Program-made: the position numbers and the translations under genes | Shown here: piece by piece, positions 1 to 8,310 of the stretch | Layout of the letters: the number at the start of each line of letters is the position of its first letter | Position numbering within the stretch: position 1 is the first letter of the stretch | Notes under the pieces: model-generated | The model's input: only the letters and a program-made list of their open reading frames with translations | The model's database searches: none | Told to the model about the DNA's origin: nothing | Assembly (NCBI RefSeq): GCF_005771425.1 | Contig: NZ_VBTZ01000003.1 | Coordinates: forward strand, 124,001-188,000 | Reading direction: 5' to 3' | DNA from: Methylocystis sp. B8 | Lineage (GTDB): Bacteria; Pseudomonadota; Alphaproteobacteria; Rhizobiales; Beijerinckiaceae | Length of the DNA stretch: 64,000 nt

Positions 1-648
1 CGTGATTGCGGCGTTCCGCCCGCAGGCGCGCGCATGATCCGTCCGCGAGCCAGAGTCGCTCACGCTTGTGTTGCTTCGCAGGAACCTTCAATCCTTCGCG
101 CCGCCAGATGCGCTCGACGCGTTTGTTGTTGACTCCCAGCCAGCTCGGCGCGGTAGTTCGGCGATCTCGCGATAGATGTAGTGGCCGTATTGACGAGCGA
201 GTTCGACGGTGTCAGGGGTCAGCCGTTCCTCATCCTTAAACCCCCCGGCGCCTTTGCGCTGCGTCGATCGATGCTCTCCGAGCGCCGCACAGCGCCGCGA
301 CGCTCGGACACATGCAACGCAGACCGATCACCAGACGGCGGCGGGCGGGGCTTAAAAGTTTCCCTTGGCAGCCTCTGAAGGATCAACTTGCCGAGCGTCA
401 GATCGGAAACCGCCCTGCGAAACCGGGCGTTGTCTTGCTCAAAGTCCCTCAGTCGTTTGAGTTGGTCACCCTTCAATCCGCCGTATTCTTGCTGCCACCG
501 GTAGTAGGTCACTCTCGGTCACGCCAATCTGACGAACGGCGTCGGCAACGTTCTGCCCTTGCGAAAGCAGGAAATCGACTTGCCGCAACTTCGCGACGAT
601 CTCTTCCGGCTTGTGGATTTTCCTCGGGATTTTGGCCCTCCTCGTCAT
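1..648 (-). pseudogene. IS3-family transposase remnant (OrfA plus 5' part of OrfB), frameshifted, cut by window edge
   Basis: Reading leftwards from 648, the first frame gives an OrfA-like N-terminus with the helix-turn-helix stretch HKPEEIVAKLRQVDFLLSQG. The reading then has to change frame near 500 to continue as TYYRWQQEYGGLKGDQLKRL and AVSDLTLGKLILQ, which are typical IS3-family OrfA leucine-zipper segments. Below about 230 a third frame resembles the start of OrfB (ELARQYGHYIYREIAELPRR). At least two frameshifts are needed, so the transposase is dead. No terminal inverted repeat was identified and the left end lies outside the window. Family assignment is firm; the IS group is not. Confidence 0.8.
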
Positions 649-720
649 TTCAAAAGATATACATCAGGTCGGACCACTCCCTGGGGGCCAGTCAGTGCCG
701 CGCCGCCAACGACCGGCGCG

Positions 721-1638
721 TCACAAGTCGGTTGCGCCGACGTCTTGGGCGGAGACGCGGAATGGGCGCGGACGAAAGTAAAGGTCCCTCTCGGCATCGG
801 AATGGTCGAACACCATGTCCTGGTTCATGCGCTCCGCCATGCTCGGCGACCAGTGGCGGAAGCGTGGCAGGAGCTGAGCCAGTGCAACGCCAGCCCTGAC
901 GGCCGTCAACGGGACAGACACGAGCCGCTCTGTTCGATCCAAGGCCTTAAACACGCGGGATGCCATGTCGCGATAAGAAAGGACCTCGCCGCCCGAGATG
1001 TTGTAGGCGCGAACGACCGCCGCCGGAGCGGCAAGAGCGGCCACGCAGGCGGCGGCGACGTCTTCGACATGGACCGGCTGGCGCAGGCCGCAGGCCGAGC
1101 CGAGCACAGGGAAAAAACCAAAACGCCGGATAAACGCAGCCATTTCCGCGATGTTTCTGTCGCGGCCGCTGCCGTAAATTAGCGTAGGGCGCAGGATTGT
1201 ACACGCGACATTTCTGCGGACGGCCCAGTCGGAGACCGTCTCTTCCGCCGCGGCCAAGCGTTTGGCGAGGATGCGCTCGTTGGAGTCCGAGGAGCCGATC
1301 TTAGTGAAGCGGCTTGTCGAGGAGAGTGCGACAATACGTCTTACGCCGTGGGCCTCGAGCATGCGAAGGCGGTCGGGGAGCACCCAGATAGGGGAGAGGA
1401 AGATCCAGGAAGTGATCGCAGTGTCGATCATGGTCAAGGGCAGTGGTGCGTCCGCGCATACCGGGGTCGGAAGAACACGCCAAGTCACATTACCATTGTT
1501 GTTACCGTAGCCGACGTGCTGACGGGAAAACGCGGTCACCTGCCAGCCGTCGGCGTTCAGCGCGTTCACAAGGCTGTCGCCTATAGGACTTCGTGCACCA
1601 ACCACACCTACAATGCCCTTACTGCCTGAGGTTCGCAT
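721..1638 (-). CDS. NAD(P)-dependent epimerase/dehydratase-like SDR protein
   Basis: A 305-residue Rossmann-fold protein of the extended/atypical SDR superfamily. The glycine-rich nucleotide site GVVGARSPIG is at residues 11-20, the beta-strand ending in ALSSTS at about 104-109, the LRPTLIYG motif at 149-156 and QPVHVEDVA at 187-195, all typical of sugar-nucleotide epimerase-like SDRs. A classical YxxxK pair is not obvious, so catalysis is uncertain. It lies between IS debris on one side and an IS graveyard plus a dTDP-rhamnose cluster on the other. That suggests a surface-polysaccharide role, but its substrate cannot be read from sequence. Length and open frame indicate an intact gene. Confidence 0.75.
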   Translation of the reverse strand: MRTSGSKGIVGVVGARSPIGDSLVNALNADGWQVTAFSRQHVGYGNNNGNVTWRVLPTPVCADAPLPLTMIDTAITSWIFLSPIWVLPDRLRMLEAHGVRRIVALSSTSRFTKIGSSDSNERILAKRLAAAEETVSDWAVRRNVACTILRPTLIYGSGRDRNIAEMAAFIRRFGFFPVLGSACGLRQPVHVEDVAAACVAALAAPAAVVRAYNISGGEVLSYRDMASRVFKALDRTERLVSVPLTAVRAGVALAQLLPRFRHWSPSMAERMNQDMVFDHSDAERDLYFRPRPFRVSAQDVGATDL

Positions 1639-2071
1639 CCTTCCCCCTGCCCGCCGCGGGTCCCGACGGCATCGGCTTGGTAACCGGACTCGCTCAATTT
1701 ATGTGCGTCGACCGCGGCTGTGGTTTCGGTGCAGCAATCCCACGCGAAATTCAAGTCTAGTTTGACTGACCTTGCCTCCAAAGCAAGTGACGATGCCGAG
1801 GCGCCACTCTTGATATGCCGGAAACACGGCCAAGAGTCATCAGCGCTATGGCCTTGCATCACCCTGGGCGGCCTTTGATGGGACCGTTGAATTAACTGGG
1901 GTATGCTTGTCCATGGACCCTTAACGCCCGTTAAGGAAAAGAGTTGCCGACTCAAAGGGAGACGGCGATGCGATGAACGATAACGATCGAAGGCACGGAC
2001 GAATTGGGCGCTGCACATCTGTCTGAATTAGCGCTAGAAAAAATTTGAACAGACTGACGTCCGGATGCGTG
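1639..2071. other. Intergenic stretch without a convincing gene
   Basis: Upstream region of the leftward SDR gene. Short open frames occur on both strands, but none has a recognisable motif, a plausible ribosome-binding site and coding-like composition together. It may hold the SDR promoter; no clear -35/-10 pair was picked out. Confidence 0.4.
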
Positions 2072-2165
2072 GGTTTTTCCATCGCGGACAACGAGGCGAT
2101 CATGGCTCACCTGCAGCAGGTCATCGTTAAACAGCAATACGAGGCCTATGTTCTGGGCGCGTCGT
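2072..2165 (+). pseudogene. Possible ISKra4-family transposase N-terminal fragment
   Basis: A short plus-strand frame encodes GFSIADNEAIMAHLQQVIVK followed by QQYEAYVL. This resembles the N-terminal segment of ISKra4-type transposases, which start with a similar ADxxAIMxHLQxxIVxQQ stretch. It fades into non-homologous sequence within about 30 residues and overlaps the end of an IS3 fragment on the other strand. Recognition rests on memory of the family only. Confidence 0.3.
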
Positions 2166-2194
2166 TCTTGCGCGGATTGCGGGCGCTTTCTGCG

Positions 2195-2382
2195 CGCCGC
2201 CGCGTCGAGCATCTGGTCGGCCAGCAGCTTCTTCAGGCCATCCAGCGGAACTTGACTTTCCAGTTGTGAAGCGTCGTCTCCGAAACCGCGTATTTACGCA
2301 CAGGATCGGCAGCCTTCGCCGCCACCTCCTGCTCTCGCAAAATCCCGAGGATCCGATCGTCCGTAAACCGTTTCTTCTTCAT
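2195..2382 (-). pseudogene. IS3-family OrfA fragment with internal deletion
   Basis: From the ATG at 2382 the frame reads MKKKRFTDDRILGILREQEV then KYAVSETTLHNWKVKF, a typical IS3-family OrfA helix-turn-helix N-terminus. It stops at 2233 after 49 codons. Shifting frame recovers LKKLLADQMLD, the expected downstream OrfA segment. The 20-30 residues that normally separate the two parts are missing, so this copy carries a deletion and a frameshift. It is a different IS3 lineage from the remnant at 1-648. No OrfB is left. Confidence 0.75.
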
Positions 2383-2476
2383 CGTGTCCGACGTGCAATA
2401 GGCCGGACACTAATCGATGCTGGAGGAATTTCTCAGGGGCAGGCCAGCAGCGTGACAGTCGCCGTCTGATCGTAAT

Positions 2477-2572
2477 TCACGTCCCCCGACGTCCGGCGCT
2501 CGTGAAGACTTCGATCCGTCGCGTCGGGGACAGTTCGATCTCCGACACGTGTTTATGCTCTGAAATCGACAT
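2477..2572 (-). pseudogene. IS66-family TnpA N-terminal fragment
   Basis: A 31-codon frame from the ATG at 2572 contains HVSEIELSPTRRIEVFTSAG, closely matching the start of IS66-family TnpA (usually continued by a Trp-containing HTH region). It is cut off at a TGA after SAGRRGT. No other IS66 gene (tnpB, tnpC) is recognisable nearby, so this is a relic about a quarter the length of a full TnpA. Confidence 0.6.
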
Positions 2573-2580
2573 GTGTCGGA
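2541..2580. repeat. Inverted repeat, 12-bp arms (11 of 12 paired), 16-bp loop
   Basis: TCCGACACGTGT at 2541-2552 pairs with ACATGTGTCGGA at 2569-2580 with one mismatch. There is no T-run on either side, so it is not a typical terminator. It overlaps the start of the IS66 TnpA fragment and could be a relic of IS ends. Confidence 0.6.
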
Positions 2581-2652
2581 GCCCTTCGTCGCTCCGATTA
2601 TCGTCGCTGATGCTTCCAACCGCTCCACATATAAATCGGGGCATGAGAAGCT

Positions 2653-3525
2653 CTACTCGCGCTCCTTGAGTAGCGATGCTAGATACGCCCTGTAGGCGCT
2701 CTTGGCCATTCCGTTGATGATGCGCCTCAAATCCGAGTCAGATATCCAGCCCGCCGCCAAGGCGATCTCCTCGGGACAAGCGACGCTTTGGCCTTGGCGC
2801 GTTTCAATGGTCCTGATGAACTCTCCGGCTTCCATCAAGGAATCGGGAGTGCCGGTATCCAACCAAGCGAAGCCCCTACCCATCTTTTGGACGTATAATT
2901 CGCCGAGCGCAAGATAAGCATTGTTAAGGTCGGTGATCTCAAGCTCGCCCCGCGGAGAGGGGTTCAGTTTAGAGGCGAACTCGGGCGCTCGTCCATCGTA
3001 AAAATAGAGGCCTGTCACCGCCCAATTCGACCGCGGAGTTTTTGGCTTTTCTACTAATGTTCGCACACGATTGTTGTGGCCGAACTCGACAACGCCGTAT
3101 CGCTCGGGATCTTTGACGTGGTACGCGAAAACTGTCGCGCCGGTTTTCGTCTCTGCGCCGGATTTCAAAAGATCTGGCAGACCATGACCATAGAATAAGT
3201 TGTCTCCTAAAATGAGGACGGAATTTTGGCCTCTCACGAAGTCGGCGCCAATGATGTAGGCTTGTGCTAATCCTTCCGGCTGAGATTGTTCGGCATATGT
3301 CAGCTTGATGCCCCACTGCGATCCGTCGCTGAGAAGCCGCTGGAAAAGTGGCCGGTCGCTCGGCGTGGAAATGATCAAAATCTCCCGAATATCAGCGAGC
3401 ATCAAAGTCGACAATGGATAGTAGATCATCGGCTTATCATAAACAGGCAGAAGTTGTTTGGACACGACGTACGTCATCGGATGCAATCTGGAGCCGCTGC
3501 CGCCAGCCAATATAATGCCGCGCAT
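2653..3525 (-). CDS. rmlA: Glucose-1-phosphate thymidylyltransferase
   Basis: Converts glucose-1-phosphate and dTTP to dTDP-glucose, first step of dTDP-L-rhamnose synthesis in the cytoplasm. At 290 residues it has family length. The nucleotide-binding loop [11 protein letters not shown] is at residues 8-18, followed by [19 protein letters not shown]. The sugar-binding EKPKTP motif and the C-terminal [10 protein letters not shown] motif are present. An upstream in-frame extension to 3600 exists, but the ATG at 3525 begins exactly at the conserved MRGIILAGG start and has GGTGA ahead of it. It lies last in a leftward rmlB-rmlC-(rmlD)-rmlA array, which supports rhamnose synthesis. Confidence 0.95.
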   Translation of the reverse strand: MRGIILAGGSGSRLHPMTYVVSKQLLPVYDKPMIYYPLSTLMLADIREILIISTPSDRPLFQRLLSDGSQWGIKLTYAEQSQPEGLAQAYIIGADFVRGQNSVLILGDNLFYGHGLPDLLKSGAETKTGATVFAYHVKDPERYGVVEFGHNNRVRTLVEKPKTPRSNWAVTGLYFYDGRAPEFASKLNPSPRGELEITDLNNAYLALGELYVQKMGRGFAWLDTGTPDSLMEAGEFIRTIETRQGQSVACPEEIALAAGWISDSDLRRIINGMAKSAYRAYLASLLKERE

Positions 3526-3617
3526 GAGGTGTTCACCTATTTTTGAGCAATCGTGCGACGACGCCAGGAAGAGAACTTCGCCACGAAGGAAGAATGACAC
3601 CGTATACGGTCGCGAGC

Positions 3618-4415
3618 TTATGTGTGTCGAGTCGCGAATTCGAGGGTCGTCCCGCGGGGGTTGGATATAGGCGTGTGGCTAGGGGCGTAACCGCGACTGG
3701 CCGGCGGCCGTGCTTGGCGGCCTTGGCGAAAGATCGCTTCGGCAAAATCCGCCCAATCCGCCGAGCCGCCCGCCAAGTGAAAAATTTCAAGAAGACGCTT
3801 GTCTCGGAGGTGGGCTCTCACCGCATAGCAAAAGTCGAAAATCGCGTCCGCGATGTCGAGAGCACTCATAGGCTTGCCTGTTTGTTCGGCCACGATGTTC
3901 ACATTATCCCGTGTCTCGCCGAGGCGTAGCATGGTTCGTACAGAATTCATGCCGAATGAATCAGTTAGGCCCGTGAGTCCTGAGGGTCACATGGCGCAGG
4001 TGCGCAGCTTTTACCGCATGCTCCTCCAAGAGTTTGGATCGTCCGATATCCCAAAAGAGCGCCGTGGGGGCGTCCGCGCGATAAGGGTGATTGGAGCTTC
4101 CCTCGAATATGTAGTCCGTCGAGAGCTGATGATCGGAGCGCCCATACGAGATGTGGCGAAAGCCACGGTGCTGGCCCCATCGCTATCGATCCGTGTTGCG
4201 CAAGCCCCTCGCCTTCAGCCTTGTCTACAGCAATGTAAGCGCCGGCATTGACGACTACGTCGGGCGCGATGGATTCGATTGCGGGGATGAGAGATGTCGG
4301 TTCAGCGAGATCGAACTGCGGGCATGCAAGTGCCACTATTTCAACGCCATGCGTTGATGCGCTCAGGAAGCGATTGAGCAATTTGACCTTGCGATCCAGT
4401 GACGGCTACCCGCAT
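3618..4415 (-). pseudogene. rmlD: dTDP-4-dehydrorhamnose reductase, broken by several frameshifts
   Basis: The start at 4415 reads MRVAVTGSQGQIAQSL, the RmlD Rossmann loop, then runs into a stop. The next frame continues with VEIVALACPQFDLAEPTSL and DVVVNAGAY. Another frame gives DIGRSKLLEEHAVKAAHLRH, and the last piece (MNSVRTMLRLGETRDNVNIV, SALDIADAI) is the RmlD C-terminal third. All parts are in RmlD order but in at least three frames, and the tail ends in unrelated sequence. No functional reductase can come from this locus, although the final step of dTDP-L-rhamnose synthesis needs one. Recognition is strong because each piece is conserved. Confidence 0.9.
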
Positions 4416-4428
4416 ATCAGTATATCAA

Positions 4429-4983
4429 TTAAAAAATTGTCGGCAGATCAGCAAGGCATGGATGCTTGCGGTCCTTATCCGAAAGAATTGCTCGATTGGA
4501 GGCGATTCCCCAGTTTATGCAAAGCGCAGGATCATCCCAGGCGAGTCCGTGCTCGTACCTCGGCGCGTAATATTCGGTCACTTTATAAAGCACTTCAGTA
4601 TCTGGTTCGAGAACCACATAGCCGTGGGCAAATCCGATCGGCACGAGGAGTTGTCTCCAGTTTTCAGCAGAAAGCTCTGTACCGACATGCATACCGAAGC
4701 TCGGCGATGATCTGCGCAAATCAACGGCGACGTCGAGGATGCGGCCGCGCGCCACGCGCACCAGCTTATGCTGGGCGAAAGGCGGTGATTGGAAATGAAG
4801 CCCACGTACCGTTCCAACGATAGCTGATAATGCGTGATTATCCTGAACGAAATCCAGATCAACGCCCGCTTCAACGTAGGAGCGGCGCGAATAAACTTCG
4901 GAGAAAAAACCCCGCTGATCCCCGAATTTCGTGGGCGTAATGATCTTGACGTCGGGGATGTCAGTCGCTTCTATCTTCAGCAT
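4429..4983 (-). CDS. rmlC: dTDP-4-dehydrorhamnose 3,5-epimerase
   Basis: Double epimerisation of dTDP-4-keto-6-deoxyglucose to the 4-keto-L-rhamnose form. The 184-residue cupin has the catalytic His in RGLHFQ (His63), the GFAHGYVVL strand and the WDDP segment near 150, as in the RmlC family. The start at 4983 (MLKIEATDIPD) fits the family N-terminus; an in-frame extension to 5034 would overlap the end of rmlB. It sits 19 bases after rmlB and 13 bases before the broken rmlD, so the genes were probably one transcript. Confidence 0.95.
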   Translation of the reverse strand: MLKIEATDIPDVKIITPTKFGDQRGFFSEVYSRRSYVEAGVDLDFVQDNHALSAIVGTVRGLHFQSPPFAQHKLVRVARGRILDVAVDLRRSSPSFGMHVGTELSAENWRQLLVPIGFAHGYVVLEPDTEVLYKVTEYYAPRYEHGLAWDDPALCINWGIASNRAILSDKDRKHPCLADLPTIF

Positions 4984-5002
4984 TGTCCAACTATTCTTGC
5001 CA

Positions 5003-6058
5003 CTAGACCGCCGCGCCCATCCGCTCGCCGTCATAGGAGCTCAAGCGGATCGCCTCCCACCAATCGCGATTGGCAAGGTACCATTCGACGGTCTTTCGTA
5101 AACCCGACTCAAAACTGTGTCTTGGTCGCCAGCCCAAATCGTCTCGGATCCTGCTCACGTCGATCGCATAGCGCTGATCGTGTCCTGGGCGATCGGCGAC
5201 GAAAGTGATGAGCCTACGTCGAGATCCGCCATCGCTGCTTGGGGAAAGCTCATCCACGAGGTCGCAGATCGCTTCAACCACTTCGATGTTACGCCTTTCA
5301 TTGCAGCCTCCTATATTGTAGTTCGCTCCCGGCGCTCCGTTCTGCGCAACCAGCAAAAGCGCTTCGGCATGATCCTCGACAAAGAGCCAGTCGCGGACAT
5401 TGTCTCCGAGACCGTAAACGGGCAAAGGGCGTCCTTCGAAAGCGTTGATGATCGTCAGGGGAATCAATTTTTCTGGAAAGTGATAGGGCCCATAATTGTT
5501 CGAACAATTCGTCAGAACGGTCGGGAGCCCATAGGTATGGTGCCAAGCGCGCACCAAGTGGTCGGAGCTTGCTTTTGAAGCCGAATATGGCGAACTTGGA
5601 GCATAGGGCGTCTCTTCGGTGAAAAAGCCGGTCTCGCCAAGCGAACCATACACCTCGTCCGTCGAAATATGATGAAAACGAAATTTGTCGCGCCGATCAG
5701 CCGGCAGATTGCGCCAATATCCGAGCGCCGCCTGAAGGAGCACGTAGGTGCCGACCACATTAGTTTGAATAAATTCGCCGGGACCATCGATGGACCGATC
5801 GACGTGGCTCTCAGCCGCCAAATGCATGATGACGTCGGGTTGGAAATCAGACAGCGCGGCCGTCACCAAGCCTGCGTCGCAGATGTCGCCCTTTCGGAAG
5901 GAATAGCGGGAGTTTTGCGCGATAGACGAAAGAGAGGCGAGGTTCCCAGCATAGGTCAGCTTATCGAAAACCAGGGCTCGATGGCCGGTTTCATCAATAA
6001 TCCTCCGAGAAACGGCGGACCCGATGAATCCGGCCCCTCCTGTCACCATAATGCGCAT
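5003..6058 (-). CDS. rmlB: dTDP-glucose 4,6-dehydratase
   Basis: NAD-dependent SDR that makes dTDP-4-keto-6-deoxyglucose. At 351 residues it has full length. GGAGFIG is at residues 7-13, the catalytic TDE triplet of [10 protein letters not shown] at 133-135, and the Tyr-x3-Lys pair (YSASK) at 158-162. [15 protein letters not shown] and the [11 protein letters not shown] motif near the C-terminus are diagnostic for RmlB. The ATG at 6058 begins directly at MRIMVTGG; a slightly longer frame to 6076 has no support. It is the first gene of the rml array. Confidence 0.96.
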   Translation of the reverse strand: MRIMVTGGAGFIGSAVSRRIIDETGHRALVFDKLTYAGNLASLSSIAQNSRYSFRKGDICDAGLVTAALSDFQPDVIMHLAAESHVDRSIDGPGEFIQTNVVGTYVLLQAALGYWRNLPADRRDKFRFHHISTDEVYGSLGETGFFTEETPYAPSSPYSASKASSDHLVRAWHHTYGLPTVLTNCSNNYGPYHFPEKLIPLTIINAFEGRPLPVYGLGDNVRDWLFVEDHAEALLLVAQNGAPGANYNIGGCNERRNIEVVEAICDLVDELSPSSDGGSRRRLITFVADRPGHDQRYAIDVSRIRDDLGWRPRHSFESGLRKTVEWYLANRDWWEAIRLSSYDGERMGAAV

Positions 6059-6769
6059 GGAGTTCACACTGAGCAATTTGAAAAGCCCCTATCACTTTAA
6101 AAGCAACTGAGCTCATCTTAAGGCAAGAACTGGCACATTATCGCGTCAGCTGCAATCGGAACAAGTAGGTCGCGGCGGCCCGGCTTGATCTCGCTAACGC
6201 GTTCGTAGCGATCGGGAAACCGACATGGAATGCGCACGCTTGGCGGGCGTGACGGGCATCTTAGTCGAGAACCCGTGTGGAGCGATTTAGTCCGGCCACG
6301 CCAGTGTCTGCGTTCGCGATCTTTCGAACGCAGCCTCGTTTGTCATAGGGCGGCGGGCGGGGCTACATGACGGACTTCTGATGACCCGACGGATGATCGG
6401 GAGATTTTTCTAATGTTGATGTTCTTCCGGAGCTGGCATTCGTCTGCACGGCCTCGGCCGTCTTTAGCATTTGTGGGATTCCGTATTCAGGCGTTGAACG
6501 AGGTCGAGTCCCGCTAGAGCGCGTTCGTTATTTTCGGATTCCGCAGGGATTCTCGAAATCGGTTGGTATCTGATTCCTTGGTTGCGAGAGCGACGGAGGA
6601 GGAGCATGGCGCGGGCGAAAGCCAGGATTTGCCTGACTGAGTGATCGACGAAGCGTTGGGGGATGCTGGCGTGCGTCACACGGCGGCGCACCCGGGGTTG
6701 GCGACGCTATGGCGATCGTATGGGTGCGACGCGCCTGTCAGACTGGCGGACGGACGCCGCGTTAGAAAA
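6059..6769. other. Intergenic region, no gene recognised
   Basis: About 700 bases between rmlB and an IS630 relic. Short frames on both strands lack family motifs. The part next to 6058 should contain the rml promoter. The right-hand part (about 6640-6770) may include an eroded N-terminus of the IS630 transposase that can no longer be read. Confidence 0.4.
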
Positions 6770-7290
6770 GCCAGCCACAAACTTCGAAGCTCGATCCGCG
6801 CCGCGATTAATCTGCTCGCGCTGATTGCGGCGATGCCGGAATTGACGATCGGCGAATTATTGGAGCGGCCACTGGCCGAGCGCGGGGTGATGGCAAGTCG
6901 TGCGACGCGGTGAACGTTTCTTGACCGCTACGGTCTCACGCTCAAAAAAAGACCGCCCATGCGAGCGAGCAGGACCGACCCGACATTGTGGGGCGATGTT
7001 AAATGGTTTAGCGGTCAGCTCGATCTCGACATCGAGAGGCTCGTCTTCATCGACGAGACTTGGGCGACGACAAACATGGAGCGCAAAAAAGGCCGCGTGC
7101 CCCAAAGGCGAGTGGCTGCGCGTCCGTCCTCATGGCCATTGGAAAACGACGATCTTTGTCGCCGGATTACCGCTGACCGGGGTGGCACGATGGTCCTCGA
7201 TGGCCCGATCAGCAGCCTATGGTTCCGGGCCTATGTCGATTACTCGGCCGCGCCCTCACTCTCGCTTCCGCAGGCGATTCCATTGCGCCA
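6770..7290 (+). pseudogene. IS630-family transposase remnant, multiple frameshifts
   Basis: Pieces in IS630 order but in different plus-strand frames: TSKLDPRRD near 6780, then LALIAAMPELTIGELLE near 6820, then the DDE-domain start LDLDIERLVFIDETWATTNM around 7020-7080, then GEWLRVRPHGHWKTTIFVAG, and MVLDGPISSLWFRAYVD near 7190-7250. The first catalytic Asp (FIDETW) is visible. The later Asp and Glu are not, because the sequence ends about 40 bases further on. It abuts tRNA-Lys, and its 3' end is lost. Confidence 0.85.
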
Positions 7291-7399
7291 CGTGAAGCCG
7301 GAATCATCCCAAGAAAAATTTTGCGCAACAACTGGTCACCATGTGGTCACCAAGAGCCTGCGCGCGACGACATTCAAGACCGTATGTTATTGATTTATT

Positions 7400-7475
7400 T
7401 GGTGAGCGCGCCGGGGCTCGAACCCGGGACCCCCTGATTAAAAGTCAGGTGCTCTACCGACTGAGCTACGCGCTC
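7400..7475 (-). tRNA. tRNA-Lys (anticodon UUU)
   Basis: Minus-strand cloverleaf with a 7-bp acceptor stem GAGCGCG/CGCGCTC, D arm GCTCAGTCGGTAGAGC, anticodon loop ACTTTTAAT with anticodon TTT, T arm CCGGGTTCGAGCCCCGG, and an encoded CCA at 7402-7400. The length of 76 including CCA is normal. The 3' end points towards the IS630 relic, so IS debris lies just downstream of the tRNA. Confidence 0.97.
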
Positions 7476-7614
7476 GCTCCAGAAGCGGCGGGCGAGGCCG
7501 CCGAAGTCGACTGAGCGGGTCGGTCCGTTCGGCCGCGCGGGATCTATCCCCCGCGTCTTGCGATCAACTACCGGCGGGCGGGGAGCCGGTCAACCCCTGG
7601 CGGCCGCTCGGCGC

Positions 7615-7851
7615 CTACGCCGTCATCTTGGCGAAAAGCGCCACCGCGCCGAAGATTATCGCGGACACCACCGTTGTTATCGCCGCTTTTTTCAAGAGAT
7701 CGGGCGAGGCTGGAGCGCCCCGATCGGCGCCTTCGGGAAGCTCTTCCTCGGCCTCTTCGGATGAGCGGACGCCGAGCGGCAGCACGGCGAACAGCACGAT
7801 CCACCAGATCGTCAGATAGATCGCCGCGGCCAGCGGTAGTGAAAAGGGCAT
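7615..7851 (-). CDS. DUF1467 family small membrane protein
   Basis: A 78-residue protein with two hydrophobic segments (about 5-26 and 55-75) separated by an acidic loop. This is the layout of the DUF1467 family, found in alphaproteobacteria beside methylmalonyl-CoA epimerase. Its ATG overlaps the TGA of the epimerase gene at 7851, indicating translational coupling. Function of the family is unknown. Confidence 0.8.
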   Translation of the reverse strand: MPFSLPLAAAIYLTIWWIVLFAVLPLGVRSSEEAEEELPEGADRGAPASPDLLKKAAITTVVSAIIFGAVALFAKMTA

Positions 7852-8255
7852 CAGGCCTGCTCGAGTTCGATCAGCGCGCCGGAGAAATCTTTTGGGTGCA
7901 GAAAGAGCACCGGCTTGCCGTGGGCGCCGATTCTTGGCTCGCCATCGCCGAGCACGCGCGCGCCGGAGGCCTTGAGCCGCTCGCGCGCCTCGAGGATGTC
8001 ATCGACCTCGTAACAGATATGGTGAATGCCGCCCGATGGGTTTTTGGCGACGAAGCCCGCGATCGGCGAGTTTTCCCCGTAGGGCTCGAGGAGCTCAATC
8101 TTGGTGTTCGGCAATTCCACGAAAACGACCGTTACGCCATGCTGCGCCAGTCTCTCCGGCGCCGAGACCTTCGCCCCGAGAGCGTCGCGATAGACGGCGG
8201 AAGCCTTTTCGACGCTATCGACGGCGATGGCGACATGGTTCAGACGGCCGATCAT
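7851..8255 (-). CDS. mce: Methylmalonyl-CoA epimerase
   Basis: Interconverts (2R)- and (2S)-methylmalonyl-CoA. A 134-residue VOC-fold protein: LNHVAIAV at the N-terminus gives the first metal His, GGIHHICYEV in the middle supplies the second, and the final beta-alpha unit ends in HPKDFSGALIELEQA, where the Glu is a metal ligand. The ATG at 8255 fits the family start. The longer frame to 8588 is only open sequence over the regulator gene. In serine-cycle methylotrophs this enzyme serves the ethylmalonyl-CoA route or propionyl-CoA assimilation. It is coupled to a DUF1467 gene downstream. Confidence 0.92.
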   Translation of the reverse strand: MIGRLNHVAIAVDSVEKASAVYRDALGAKVSAPERLAQHGVTVVFVELPNTKIELLEPYGENSPIAGFVAKNPSGGIHHICYEVDDILEARERLKASGARVLGDGEPRIGAHGKPVLFLHPKDFSGALIELEQA

Positions 8256-8310
8256 TTTCACCTTCCGGAAGAATGCTGTGCAGCGCCAATAAGCGCAGAA
8301 GCGAGCAATT

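Noticed and set aside
1608-2018. 136-codon minus-strand frame upstream of the SDR gene
   Set aside because: No motif, no ribosome-binding site, and it overlaps the SDR start; judged non-coding.
2410-2628. 72-codon minus-strand frame near the IS66 relic
   Set aside because: Composition and motifs are not protein-like, and an overlapping frame carries the recognisable TnpA start.
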